From Streptomyces sp. NBC_01754 (GTDB lineage: Bacteria; Actinomycetota; Actinomycetes; Streptomycetales; Streptomycetaceae), in contig NZ_CP109132.1 in assembly GCF_035918015.1 (NCBI RefSeq), positions 5,270,001 to 5,334,000 on the forward strand: 64,000 nucleotides of DNA, in the 5' to 3' direction. The first letter of the stretch is position 1. Every line of letters begins with the position of its first letter. Under the pieces are notes generated by a model. That model was given only the letters and a program-made list of their open reading frames with translations, made no database searches and had not been told where the DNA came from. Position numbers and translations under genes: made by a program. Positions 29,228 through 37,022 of the stretch are shown in pieces.

Positions 29228-30064
29228 GTGAACCGCAAGCGGCTGAATCCGGAAGCGAGCCCGCAAGCCGCCTTCGGGGTGCGTCTGCGCAAGATGCGTG
29301 AGGAGCGCGGCTGGATTCAGGATCACCTCGCCGGGCTGGTCGGCTGCAACGGTAGGCACATCTCTGCTGTCGAAACCGGTCGCAAGCCGCCAACACTGCC
29401 CTTCGCACGTCGAGCTGACGGCTCGTCGGATCTGGCGGGGGCTGCCGATTCGTTCAAACGCGAATGGCAGGAGATGAGGCGCGGCAGCTTGCTGGAGGGC
29501 TTCCCCGAGTACGTGGGTTACGAGGGCCGCGCGGTGGAGATCCGACTGTTCCAGATCGGGATCGTTCCCGGACTGTTGCAGACCCAGGAGTATGCGCAAG
29601 CCCTCGCGAACGGCGACGTGCGGCGCGGTGCCATTACGGGTGAACAAGCAGCCGAACGTGTCGCGTTCCTGGCGAAGCGGCAAGTAGCACTGCTGCGCGA
29701 GCGACCACGCATGGTGCTCGTAGTGATGGACGAGAGTTGCATCCGCCGCCCGATCGGTGGCCCCGAGGTGATGGACGCACACCTCCGACAGTTGGCGGGG
29801 TTCGCCGAGTTGCCCAACTCCGTGCTTTGGATGGCGCACTTCGACATAGGCGAGCGGCGGCCGTTCAACCTGCTGGTCAATCCCCTCACCCTGTCGGACC
29901 GATCCGTGGTCGCGTATGCCGAGTCCCACGCCCAGGGACACGTTGACCGCGAAGGTACGACTGTTCTGCCTTTGCTCACGGGCTACCACCAGCTACAGGC
30001 CGAATCGCTGTCTCAGGCCAACTCCGTGGCCATGATCGATGAGGTACGAGAGGGCACTCTGTGA
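29228..30064 (+). CDS. WhiJ-type helix-turn-helix regulator with DUF5753 domain
   Basis: A 278-residue protein. An XRE-type helix-turn-helix lies at about residues 13-65 (FGVRLRKMREERGWIQDHLAGLVGCNGRHISAVETGRKPP), and a DUF5753 domain covers about 95-275 (FQIGIVPGLLQTQEYAQAL). This is the architecture of WhiJ and its many Streptomyces paralogues, which control development and secondary metabolism together with a small DUF397 protein. GTG 29228 has GAGGG seven bases upstream. Its stop overlaps the DUF397 GTG start by 4 bases (GTGA). It is probably part of a horizontally mobile regulatory cassette next to the CRISPR array. Confidence 0.88.
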   Translation: MNRKRLNPEASPQAAFGVRLRKMREERGWIQDHLAGLVGCNGRHISAVETGRKPPTLPFARRADGSSDLAGAADSFKREWQEMRRGSLLEGFPEYVGYEGRAVEIRLFQIGIVPGLLQTQEYAQALANGDVRRGAITGEQAAERVAFLAKRQVALLRERPRMVLVVMDESCIRRPIGGPEVMDAHLRQLAGFAELPNSVLWMAHFDIGERRPFNLLVNPLTLSDRSVVAYAESHAQGHVDREGTTVLPLLTGYHQLQAESLSQANSVAMIDEVREGTL

Positions 30065-30270
30065 CGACCGAATCCCCTCGTTGGGCCAAGCCCTCGTACA
30101 GCTCCAACGGTGGTGACTGCGTCGAGATCGCCGCTGACCTCGCCGCCACCCGCGGCACTGTCCCCGTCCGTGACTCCAAGAACCCGAACGGGCCGGTACC
30201 GAGCTTCCCCGCCGACGCGTTCACCACCTTCGTCGCGGGCGTGCAGGCCGGAGAGTTCGGCGCCGCCTGA
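30061..30270 (+). CDS. DUF397 small protein
   Basis: A 69-residue protein with the DUF397 pattern: W-x-K-x-S-Y-S near the start (RWAKPSYSSNGGDCVEIA) and VPVRDSKNPNGPV in the middle. It is translated from a GTG overlapping the stop of the WhiJ-type gene and is its likely partner. In the whiJ and abaA families such proteins antagonise or modulate the DNA-binding protein; the exact mechanism is not settled. Confidence 0.9.
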   Translation: MTTESPRWAKPSYSSNGGDCVEIAADLAATRGTVPVRDSKNPNGPVPSFPADAFTTFVAGVQAGEFGAA

Positions 30271-30578
30271 TCGGGCCGGACCGCGTGTGCCCCACCGTGC
30301 CCGACCATGGTCGGGCACGGGCTGTTCGGACCGGTCAGTGGCCTCGGCTCGGCGGAGCACAGCTGCCACCGAAGGCGAGCCCCGGGCTGTCCGGGCATAC
30401 GCGGGGTTGCCCACCCCGGACGGGACCCCGCGTCGGCGGACTGAGTACTTCCGTTGATCGGATACCCGGATGCTCAGCTCCTGTTGAGTGCCCTACTCGT
30501 CGCGACCCCACGTATCACTTTCGTTTGAGGGCTCTACCGCGCCAGCAATTGGCTTCCCGGAGTTCCGCCGGCGATGGG
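30271..30578. other. intergenic stretch with 26-base palindrome
   Basis: This 308-base stretch separates two convergent transcripts. It holds a perfect 26-base palindrome (30295-30320) centred on CCATGG, able to fold as an 11-base stem with a 4-base loop, probably a bidirectional terminator. I see no gene or other signal in the remainder. Confidence 0.65.
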
Positions 30579-31034
30579 TCATGGCCCGCAGACCGTCAGT
30601 TCCGCCCACATCACCTTTCCGGCCTCGGCGGGATAGGAACCCCAACGGGTGGACAGTTGCTGGACGAGGTAGAGGCCGCGTCCGCCTTCGGCGTCGGAAC
30701 GAAGGCGTCCGAGCACGGGGCACTCAGCCGATACGTCCACCACTTCGATGATCACGCTGTCGTGGAGACCGATGACCCGTGTCGTGATGAGGCTGAGCCG
30801 CGCCCGCTCACCGCACGGTGCCTGCGCCGTGAGTCTTTCCGTTGTGGTGACGGCGTTGGTGACCAACTCGGATGTGATCAGGAGTGCGTCGTCCTCGATG
30901 CCGCTCGCCTGCCACGTGGACAGGGTGAGTCTCACGAAGTGACGTGACGTGGTGGCGGCTGAACGTACGGCGGCCAGCGAGAGATGACTCGAGTAGCACA
31001 CGCTAGACGGCTGATACGGCCGCTGACGGAGCAT
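30579..31034 (-). CDS. AbaA-like ATP-binding protein (HATPase_c, anti-sigma kinase type)
   Basis: A 151-residue GHKL-type ATPase domain protein. The N-box is seen in LLITSELVTNAVT, and the G-box in AEGGRGLYLVQQLSTRWG. Such single-domain proteins act as anti-sigma kinases or partners in the abaA/whiJ type loci of Streptomyces. ATG 31034 overlaps the stop of the preceding 82-codon gene as TGATG, which implies translational coupling. It converges on the WhiJ/DUF397 pair. Confidence 0.85.
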   Translation of the reverse strand: MLRQRPYQPSSVCYSSHLSLAAVRSAATTSRHFVRLTLSTWQASGIEDDALLITSELVTNAVTTTERLTAQAPCGERARLSLITTRVIGLHDSVIIEVVDVSAECPVLGRLRSDAEGGRGLYLVQQLSTRWGSYPAEAGKVMWAELTVCGP

Positions 31035-31282
31035 CACGTGCCGCTGTCCAGACTGATGACCTCCGCGCCGGTGGCATGGGAGAGGTGCGTCAGCATGGCA
31101 TCCTGGAGGGTTCTGTTCAGGGCCAGCTCCCGATAGGACGGCACGATCACGTGTTTCGCTTCGGCGTGCCTGACCGCCTCGATGAGTTCTGTGAAGGCCG
31201 ACTGTGCCCCGGGGATGTACTCGTGGAATACGGCGACGAGCTGGAAGCTGTTGATTTCGGCGTACGCGCTCGAGGGGCTCAT
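31034..31282 (-). CDS. small protein with resolvase-like pattern
   Basis: An 82-residue protein (ATG 31282; TTG 31294 would add four residues). The pattern FQLVAVFHEYIPGAQSAFTELIEAVRHAEAKHVIVPSYRELALN...LSHATGAEVISLD resembles the middle of serine recombinase catalytic domains, but the nucleophile serine region at the N-terminus is missing. A catalytic role is therefore unlikely. It is coupled to the ATPase gene through TGATG, which argues that it is expressed. No clear ribosome binding site is visible. The resemblance is by eye and weak. Confidence 0.5.
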   Translation of the reverse strand: MSPSSAYAEINSFQLVAVFHEYIPGAQSAFTELIEAVRHAEAKHVIVPSYRELALNRTLQDAMLTHLSHATGAEVISLDSGT

Positions 31283-31937
31283 GGGCCTCGCCAAGGAGAC
31301 GAAGAACCATGGCTGGTGGCACGCCTACGGTGACGTGATCCCTGAGGGCTTCGATCTTTATATCGGTCTGGAGGAAGCTGCGGATCGCCTGTCCTGGTAC
31401 GAGTCAGAGCTGGTTCCCGGCCTGTTCCAGACGCCGGATTACGCCCGCGTGCTCATCGAGCGGTCGGATCCGGGCCGTGACGATGCGGAAGTGGAACGAC
31501 GCGTCCACGTACGCAGCACGCGGCAAGCGCTCCTCACACGAGTGACTGCGCCGCCCAACGTGGACGTGGTACTCAACGAAGCCGCCGTGCGTCGCCCTGT
31601 GGGCGGCGGCAAGGTCATGGCCGACCAGCTCGAACACCTGGTTCACTTGAACGAGTTGGAGCACGTCTCCATCCGTGTCGTGCCGTACGCCGCCGGACTG
31701 CACGCCGGGATCATGTCCGGGCCGTTCGTCACGTTGCGCTTTCCCACTTACGGTGAGAGTTCGTACACGGAGCCACCCACGGTCTACGTGGAGGGTTTCA
31801 CGGGAGCGCTCTACCTTGACAAGCCCGACGAGATCGAGCGTTACGACGGTGCGTTCACATCCATGTGGGGCTCGGCGCTTGATGAAGCGGGCAGCACGAG
31901 CCTTCTCAAGCAAGCAGCGAGGGAGCTGAGTACGTGA
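31281..31937 (+). CDS. DUF5753 protein lacking the helix-turn-helix (5'-truncated WhiJ paralogue)
   Basis: A 218-residue protein matching only the C-terminal DUF5753 domain of WhiJ-type regulators (GWWHAYGDVIPEGFDLYIGLEEAADRLSWYESELVPGLFQTPDYARVL). The usual 70-100 residue N-terminal DNA-binding part is absent. ATG 31281 has AGGGG upstream, so the headless form may still be made. Its stop overlaps the following DUF397 gene by GTGA. The start overlaps, back to back, the start of the minus-strand small gene (CATG at 31280-31283), which marks this as a rearrangement junction. Confidence 0.7.
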   Translation: MGLAKETKNHGWWHAYGDVIPEGFDLYIGLEEAADRLSWYESELVPGLFQTPDYARVLIERSDPGRDDAEVERRVHVRSTRQALLTRVTAPPNVDVVLNEAAVRRPVGGGKVMADQLEHLVHLNELEHVSIRVVPYAAGLHAGIMSGPFVTLRFPTYGESSYTEPPTVYVEGFTGALYLDKPDEIERYDGAFTSMWGSALDEAGSTSLLKQAARELST

Positions 31938-32146
31938 ACAGTGCCGACCTGGCAGGCGCGATCTGGCGCAAGAGCAGCCGCAGCAACGGTGACGCCAATT
32001 GTCTGGAGGTCGCGTTCCTCAGCGATGGCCGCGTGGCGATGCGCGACAGCAAGCACAACGGGAGCGGGCCCACCCTGGTCTTCGCCAGCAGCGGGTGGAC
32101 CGCCTTCGAGGGCGGCGTGGCGGACGGCGGGTTCCGACGCCCGTAG
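31934..32146 (+). CDS. DUF397 small protein (second copy)
   Basis: A 70-residue DUF397 protein (IWRKSSRSNGDANCLEVA...VAMRDSKHNGSGPTLVF), better conserved than the first copy. Its GTG overlaps the stop of the DUF5753 gene by 4 bases. The presence of an intact partner beside a headless regulator suggests the pair derives from a complete whiJ-type cassette. Confidence 0.9.
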   Translation: MNSADLAGAIWRKSSRSNGDANCLEVAFLSDGRVAMRDSKHNGSGPTLVFASSGWTAFEGGVADGGFRRP

Positions 32147-32167
32147 ACCCGCCGGCCCACGGAATGG

Positions 32168-32194
32168 GGCCCGGCCATGCGACATGGCCGGGCC
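32168..32194 (+). terminator. hairpin terminator after the second DUF397 gene
   Basis: A 12-base perfect stem (32168-32179 with 32183-32194) encloses a 3-base loop and is followed by TT. It sits between convergent genes 22 bases after the DUF397 stop. Confidence 0.7.
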
Positions 32195-32217
32195 TTCAGC
32201 ACGTACGTGGGCGCCAC

Positions 32218-32814
32218 TCAGTCGTCGTCGCGCTCCACGGTGACCTTGCCGGTCTTCGCGTCCACGTCCAGGTCGTACCGGTTGCCGTCCCGGCCCGTGA
32301 CGTCGATCTCCCAGTGCAGGGGCTCGTCGTCATCGTCCTCCAGCTCCACGGACGTCACCGTGCCCGGCCGGGCCTTCAGGGCCCGGTCCACCGCCGCGTC
32401 CAGCGAGAGGGCCGCCGATCGGGGTGCCCGCCGGGCGCGGTCGTCGTCGTGGTCCTCCCGGGCGGACAGCACCTTCCCGCCGACCGGATCCACCGTCACC
32501 TCGTACCAGACCTTGTCCGTGCCGTACACGTCCAGCTCCCAGACGGTCCGGTTCTCGTCATCGTCGTCCAGTTCCACCTCGGTGACCGTGCCGGGGACCG
32601 CCTTGAGGGCCGCGGTGACGGCCTCGTCGAGGGTGATCCGCTCGCCCGTGGCGCGGTCGCCCCCCTCGCGATCGGCCTCGGAGTGGTCCGCGCTCCGCGA
32701 CACCCGATCCCGGTCGTTGCCGCCGTCGTCGTGGGCGAACGCGGCAGTCGTGGCGATCCCGCCGCCGATGAGCACGGCCGCGGTGACACAGGCGATGACG
32801 GTGTTGCGCTTCAT
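32218..32814 (-). CDS. secreted or membrane-anchored double PepSY-domain protein
   Basis: A 198-residue protein. A signal or anchor segment lies at residues 1-28 (IACVTAAVLIGGGIATTAAFA), then a charged linker, then two PepSY domains (about 60-115 and 135-197), each of the form ALKAxPGTVTxVELxDDDD...WEL/IDV...DP/AKTGKV. PepSY domains are thought to modulate peptidases or signalling outside the membrane. ATG 32814 follows GGGGAGGAAC. It is divergent from an OmpR-type two-component system and probably under its control. Both this protein and the partner kinase carry acidic Asp-rich stretches. Confidence 0.88.
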   Translation of the reverse strand: MKRNTVIACVTAAVLIGGGIATTAAFAHDDGGNDRDRVSRSADHSEADREGGDRATGERITLDEAVTAALKAVPGTVTEVELDDDDENRTVWELDVYGTDKVWYEVTVDPVGGKVLSAREDHDDDRARRAPRSAALSLDAAVDRALKARPGTVTSVELEDDDDEPLHWEIDVTGRDGNRYDLDVDAKTGKVTVERDDD

Positions 32815-32883
32815 GAGGTTCCTCCCCGGTGGGATGTTCGGTGCGGTGTTCGGTGCGACGGGAACCACACTGCCGGGCCGATG

Positions 32884-32922
32884 CTGAACGCAGCCTGAAG
32901 CCACCTGAAGCCGTCTTCAGGT
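32884..32922. promoter_or_regulatory. candidate response regulator binding repeats
   Basis: CTGAA boxes occur at 32884, 32895 and 32905 with about 10-base spacing. The last forms a perfect inverted repeat, ACCTGAAG (32903-32910) and CTTCAGGT (32915-32922). Helical-turn spaced repeats are how OmpR-type regulators bind. The site lies between the divergent PepSY and regulator genes. Confidence 0.6.
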
Positions 32923-32942
32923 CCACCTGCCACCCTGTGCGT

Positions 32943-33605
32943 ATGCGCCTGCTGATCGTGGAGGACGAGAAGCGCCTCGCCGTGTCCCTGGCCAAGGGGC
33001 TGACCGCCGAGGGCTTCGCCGTGGACGTCGTCCACGACGGCCTGGAAGGACTGCACCGGGCCGCCGGGGGCGGGTACGACCTCGTCGTCCTGGACATCAT
33101 GCTGCCCGGCATGAACGGCTACCGGGTCTGCGCAGCCCTGCGCGCGGCCGGCCACGACGTGCCCATCCTGATGCTGACGGCCAAGGACGGGGAGTACGAC
33201 GAGGCGGAGGGCCTGGACACCGGCGCCGACGACTACCTGACCAAGCCGTTCTCCTACGTCGTCCTCGTCGCCCGGATCCGCGCCCTGCTGCGCCGCAGGG
33301 GAAGCGGGTCCGCCTCCCCGGTACTCACCGTCGGGGTGCTGCGCCTGGACACCGCGGCCCGGCGCGTCCACCGGGGCGAGGACGAGATCGCGCTGACGGC
33401 CAAGGAGTTCGCCGTGCTGGAACAGCTCGCGGTGCGGGCCGGAGAGGTGGTGAGCAAGGCCGGCATCCTGGAACACGTCTGGGACTTCGCCTACGACGGG
33501 GACCCCAACATCGTCGAGGTCTACATCAGCACCCTGCGCCGCAAGCTCGGCGCGGCCGTCATCAGCACCGTGCGGGGCGCCGGATACCGGCTGGAGACGC
33601 GGTGA
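32943..33605 (+). CDS. OmpR-family response regulator
   Basis: A 220-residue regulator: a receiver domain with phospho-acceptor Asp51 (DLVVLDIMLPGMNG) and Lys in TKPFSY, and a C-terminal winged helix (residues about 125-220, ending VISTVRGAGYRLETR). ATG 32943 is chosen because homology starts there; it has no good ribosome binding site. The stop overlaps the kinase GTG start by 4 bases. It probably regulates the divergent PepSY gene through the CTGAAG repeats upstream. Confidence 0.92.
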   Translation: MRLLIVEDEKRLAVSLAKGLTAEGFAVDVVHDGLEGLHRAAGGGYDLVVLDIMLPGMNGYRVCAALRAAGHDVPILMLTAKDGEYDEAEGLDTGADDYLTKPFSYVVLVARIRALLRRRGSGSASPVLTVGVLRLDTAARRVHRGEDEIALTAKEFAVLEQLAVRAGEVVSKAGILEHVWDFAYDGDPNIVEVYISTLRRKLGAAVISTVRGAGYRLETR

Positions 33606-35029
33606 GGTCGGTACGGGCCAGGGCCGCGCTGGGCGCCACCCTGGTCGTCGCCGTCGCCCTGGTCGCCGCCGGGCTCGCCGTGCTCCTCGTCCTGCGGGGC
33701 AACCTGACCGACCGGGCGGATCTGGAGGCGGAGGTCGCGGCGCGTGAGGTCGCCGGACAGCTAGCCCTGGACGTGCCGTACGCCGACCTCGACCTGGGCG
33801 ACGAGGAGACCCACCCGGTCCAGGTGACCGACGAGCGGGGGCGCGTGGTGGTGGTCTCCGACGACCTGGAGGCGATCACCGGCACCGGCACGGCCCGGGT
33901 GGCCCCGGACCCGTCGCCGACGGTGGGCCACGACGACGACGATGACGACGACGATGACGATGACGACGATCCGGCACGCGGCGAAGTCTCCTCGGACGAG
34001 CCGGAGTTCACCACCGGCACCGCCACCGTGGACGGTGACCGGGCCGACTACCGCTTCGCCGCCGTCGAGGCGACCACCTCGGCCGGCGTCACTCTGACCG
34101 TCCACGCGGGCGCCCCGCTCGCCGCGGAGCAGGAGGCCGTGGGTTCCGTACGCGGGGCCATGCTGGCCGGGCTGCCCGCCCTGCTGCTCGTCGTCGCCGT
34201 GGTGACCTGGCTGGTGACCCGCCGCGCGCTGCGCCCGGTCGAGGGCATCCGCGGGGAGCTGGCCGCGATCACCGCGTCGCAGGATCTCGCCCGCCGGGTC
34301 CCGGAGCCGGACTCACGGGACGAGATCGCCCGGCTGGCCCGCACGACGAACGAGACCCTGGGCGCCCTGGAGGCCTCCGTGGACCGGCAGCGGCGTTTCG
34401 TCGCGGACGCTTCGCACGAGCTGCGCAGCCCGATCGCCTCGCTGCGTACCCAGTTGGAGGTGGCGGCCGCCCACCCGGAGCTGCTGGACCTGCCGGGGGC
34501 GGTCGCCGACACCGTGCGGCTCCAGGCGCTGGCGGCGGATCTGCTGCTGCTGGCGCGGCTGGACGCAGGGGAGCGGCCCGGGCAGGCGGTGGTCGACCTG
34601 GGCGCGCTGGTCCGCGAGGAGGTGTCCCAGCGCACCGGCGACCGGATCCCGGTGGCGGTGTCCGTGGCCGGGAGCGGGTCCGTGGAGGTGAGCGGTTCGC
34701 GCGGGCAGCTGTCCCGGGTGATCGGCAATCTGCTGGACAACGCCGAAAGGCACGCGGAGCGTCAGGTGGCCGTGACCGTGACGGCGGACCGCGAGGAGGT
34801 GTGCGTGCGGGTCACCGACGACGGTACGGGGGTGCCCCTGGAGGAGCGGGAGCGGATCTTCGAGCGCTTCGTACGCCTCGACGACGCCCGGAGCCGCGAC
34901 GACGGTGGCGCGGGACTGGGCCTCGCCCTCGCCCGCGACATCGCGTCCCGGCACGGCGGCACCCTCACGGTGGACACCCCGCCCCAGGGCGGGGCGGCCT
35001 TCACCCTGCGGCTGCCCGGCCGCCCCTGA
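33602..35029 (+). CDS. sensor histidine kinase with poly-aspartate sensor loop
   Basis: A 475-residue kinase: first membrane segment at about residues 9-31, an extracytoplasmic domain to about 190, second membrane segment at about 190-210, HAMP domain, HisKA with His272 (ADASHELRSPIASL), and HATPase (NLLDNAERHA, DDGTGVP, GGAGLGLALARDI). The sensor domain contains thirteen consecutive aspartates (33932-33970), an unusual acidic run that suggests divalent cation or cationic peptide sensing. The GTG start overlaps the regulator stop. It pairs with the OmpR-type regulator just upstream. Confidence 0.93.
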   Translation: MRSVRARAALGATLVVAVALVAAGLAVLLVLRGNLTDRADLEAEVAAREVAGQLALDVPYADLDLGDEETHPVQVTDERGRVVVVSDDLEAITGTGTARVAPDPSPTVGHDDDDDDDDDDDDDPARGEVSSDEPEFTTGTATVDGDRADYRFAAVEATTSAGVTLTVHAGAPLAAEQEAVGSVRGAMLAGLPALLLVVAVVTWLVTRRALRPVEGIRGELAAITASQDLARRVPEPDSRDEIARLARTTNETLGALEASVDRQRRFVADASHELRSPIASLRTQLEVAAAHPELLDLPGAVADTVRLQALAADLLLLARLDAGERPGQAVVDLGALVREEVSQRTGDRIPVAVSVAGSGSVEVSGSRGQLSRVIGNLLDNAERHAERQVAVTVTADREEVCVRVTDDGTGVPLEERERIFERFVRLDDARSRDDGGAGLGLALARDIASRHGGTLTVDTPPQGGAAFTLRLPGRP

Positions 35030-35045
35030 ACCCGGCGGGTGTGTC

Positions 35046-35522
35046 TTACGGCTTGCCGCGCCGCCCCCGCAGGTGGTCCGCGATCGGGGTCAGCGCCGCG
35101 TTCAGGTTCGCGAGCGCCTCCGGGGACAGCAGGTCCATGAAGTGCCTGCGCACCGACTCCACATGGTGCGGGGCCACCTCGCGCATGGTCTCGGCGCCGG
35201 GTTCGGTGAGGACCGCGTACAGCCCGCGCCGGTCCGACTCGCAGTGCTCGCGGCGGACCAGGCCCGCGGTCTCCATACGGGTGATCTGGTGCGAGAGCCT
35301 GCTCTTGGACTGGAGGGTGGCCGCGGCGAGGTCGCTCATCCGCATGCGCTGGTCCTCCGACTCCGAGAGGTTGACCAGGATCTCGTAGTCGTTCATGGTC
35401 AGCCCGAACGGCTGGAGGTCCTTCTCCAGATGGTGGGTCAGCAGCCTGCTGACGTCCAGGTGGGCACGCCAGGCACACTGCTCCGCATCGGTCAGCCAGC
35501 GGGTGGCCGTCTCGGTCTCCAT
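35046..35522 (-). CDS. MarR family transcriptional regulator
   Basis: A 158-residue winged-helix regulator with the MarR DNA-binding pattern (MRMSDLAAATLQSKSRLSHQITRMETAGLVRREHCESDRRGLYAVLTEPG). ATG 35522 has TAGAAT six bases upstream and no ribosome binding site, suggesting a leaderless mRNA. The TTCTTAGGTAGAA element over that box could be its own operator. The gene converges on the kinase gene. Target unknown. Confidence 0.9.
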   Translation of the reverse strand: METETATRWLTDAEQCAWRAHLDVSRLLTHHLEKDLQPFGLTMNDYEILVNLSESEDQRMRMSDLAAATLQSKSRLSHQITRMETAGLVRREHCESDRRGLYAVLTEPGAETMREVAPHHVESVRRHFMDLLSPEALANLNAALTPIADHLRGRRGKP

Positions 35523-35700
35523 GTATGCATTCTACCTAAGAAGTTGAAAGCCGGACGAAGTCGGGACGTGTGAGGCCGCGCACGCGCGCCCGTGGGGTCA
35601 CACTCCGCAGACTACCGCTCACAGCCCGAAGCGACGCCGGAGGTCCACCAGCCGGTACCCCCGGACCGCCCGGCACCCCCGCCCGGCACCCCCCCCCGGC

Positions 35701-36375
35701 TCATTCGGTGGCCGCGCCGGTCGCCCGCTCGGGAACCAGCGCCTCGGTCGACTGGAGCAGCACCGTACCCGCCCCGACGAACTCGAACTGGTGCTCCTCG
35801 CCCGAGACGCCGCCGATCCCGGTCAGCGCGCGCAGCCCGCCCAGCACCCCGGTCATGTAGCCGTGGTCGTAGTGGTGGCAGGGGGAGGGGCAGTCCGCCC
35901 AGCCCACCAGGGCCTGGGGATCGACCCGTAGCGGCGGCTCCATGAACACCACCGGACCGTTGGAGGCGGCCACGAACTTCCCGGTGCCGATGAGCGTCAG
36001 AAAGCCCGGCACGATCGACTGCTTCAGGGCCAGTGTCGGCTGGAACGCCAGCAGGTTGCCGGAGCGGATCGTCAGGTTCCCGTCCTCCAGGTCGAAGGAG
36101 TTCACGTCGAAGGCCCGGTTCGCGAGCAGCATCTTGCCGCGGCCCTCCGCCACCACCCAGTCAGCGGCGTGCAGCGGGGAGTGGAAGCTCGCGCGGACCA
36201 GCGGCTCGAAGCGGCCGTGGCCGATGCCGTCGAAGGCGATCTGCCCGTAGTAGGCGATCATCCTGCCCTTCTGGAGGAACCACCGGCTGTCCGCCAGCTC
36301 CACGCAGAAGGTGTAGGCGTTCACGTTGTCGTCCGACGGCAGTGTCGTCGGGTCGAAGACCACCGGGGCGTTCAC
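35701..36375 (-). CDS. AIM24 family protein (third of three)
   Basis: A 224-residue beta-rich protein of the AIM24/DUF124 family. It differs from its two neighbours by a longer N-terminus and a segment with paired cysteines (GWADCPSPCHHYDHGYM). The GTG start overlaps the upstream stop by 4 bases (GTGA), so all three AIM24 genes form one coupled operon. The molecular function in bacteria is not established. Confidence 0.88.
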   Translation of the reverse strand: MNAPVVFDPTTLPSDDNVNAYTFCVELADSRWFLQKGRMIAYYGQIAFDGIGHGRFEPLVRASFHSPLHAADWVVAEGRGKMLLANRAFDVNSFDLEDGNLTIRSGNLLAFQPTLALKQSIVPGFLTLIGTGKFVAASNGPVVFMEPPLRVDPQALVGWADCPSPCHHYDHGYMTGVLGGLRALTGIGGVSGEEHQFEFVGAGTVLLQSTEALVPERATGAATE

Positions 36376-37022
36376 AGCTTCTCCTCCGAGGCCTGGACGT
36401 ACACCGCTCCGCTGCCGCTGAGCTCCAGCTGGAACGCCTCACCGGAGCCGCGTCCCACCATCTCCCGCCAACCGATCGCGGTGGACAGCTTGTTGGTCAC
36501 CTCGCCGTGGTGTGCGACGTACGCCTGCGGATCCACGTGCACCGGACTGCCCGGGGTGATCGGCAGTTCGGTCACCCCGCCGTGCGCCATCACCGCGACC
36601 GCGCCGTGCCCCGCGAGGGTGGTGGTGAAGAGGCCCTGCCCGGTCACCTGGCCGCGCACCATGCCCCTCACCCCGCCCTGGGAGCCCATGAACATCGTGC
36701 CCTGCCGCAGCGCCCCGTCGAAGGCCAGCAGCCGGTCGGCCTCCACGTACAGGGTGTCACCGGACAGGTCGATCACCTGGATGTCGTGGCCGCCGTGGCC
36801 GAACATCACCGTGCCGTTCCCCTCGACGGTCATCAACGGGGTCGCCTCGCCCCTCACCCGCCGGCCGATCATCGAACCCAGGCCGCCCTGGCCGCCCTGG
36901 ATGTTCGGGGTGAAGGAGACGTCGCCCCGGTAGGCCAGCATCGCGCCGCGCTGGCTGTACAACCTCTGGCCGGGGGCCACCGTGGCCTCGACCATCCTGG
37001 AGTTGATCTCGCGGAAAGGCAT
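36372..37022 (-). CDS. AIM24 family protein (second of three)
   Basis: A 216-residue protein, beta-rich, with the family pattern GAMLAYRGDVSF, GQGLFTTTLAGHGAVAVMAHG and FQLELSGSGAVYVQ. Its ATG shares one base with the upstream stop (TGATG), so translation is coupled. It is paralogous to the genes on both sides. No catalytic motif is visible. Confidence 0.9.
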   Translation of the reverse strand: MPFREINSRMVEATVAPGQRLYSQRGAMLAYRGDVSFTPNIQGGQGGLGSMIGRRVRGEATPLMTVEGNGTVMFGHGGHDIQVIDLSGDTLYVEADRLLAFDGALRQGTMFMGSQGGVRGMVRGQVTGQGLFTTTLAGHGAVAVMAHGGVTELPITPGSPVHVDPQAYVAHHGEVTNKLSTAIGWREMVGRGSGEAFQLELSGSGAVYVQASEEKL

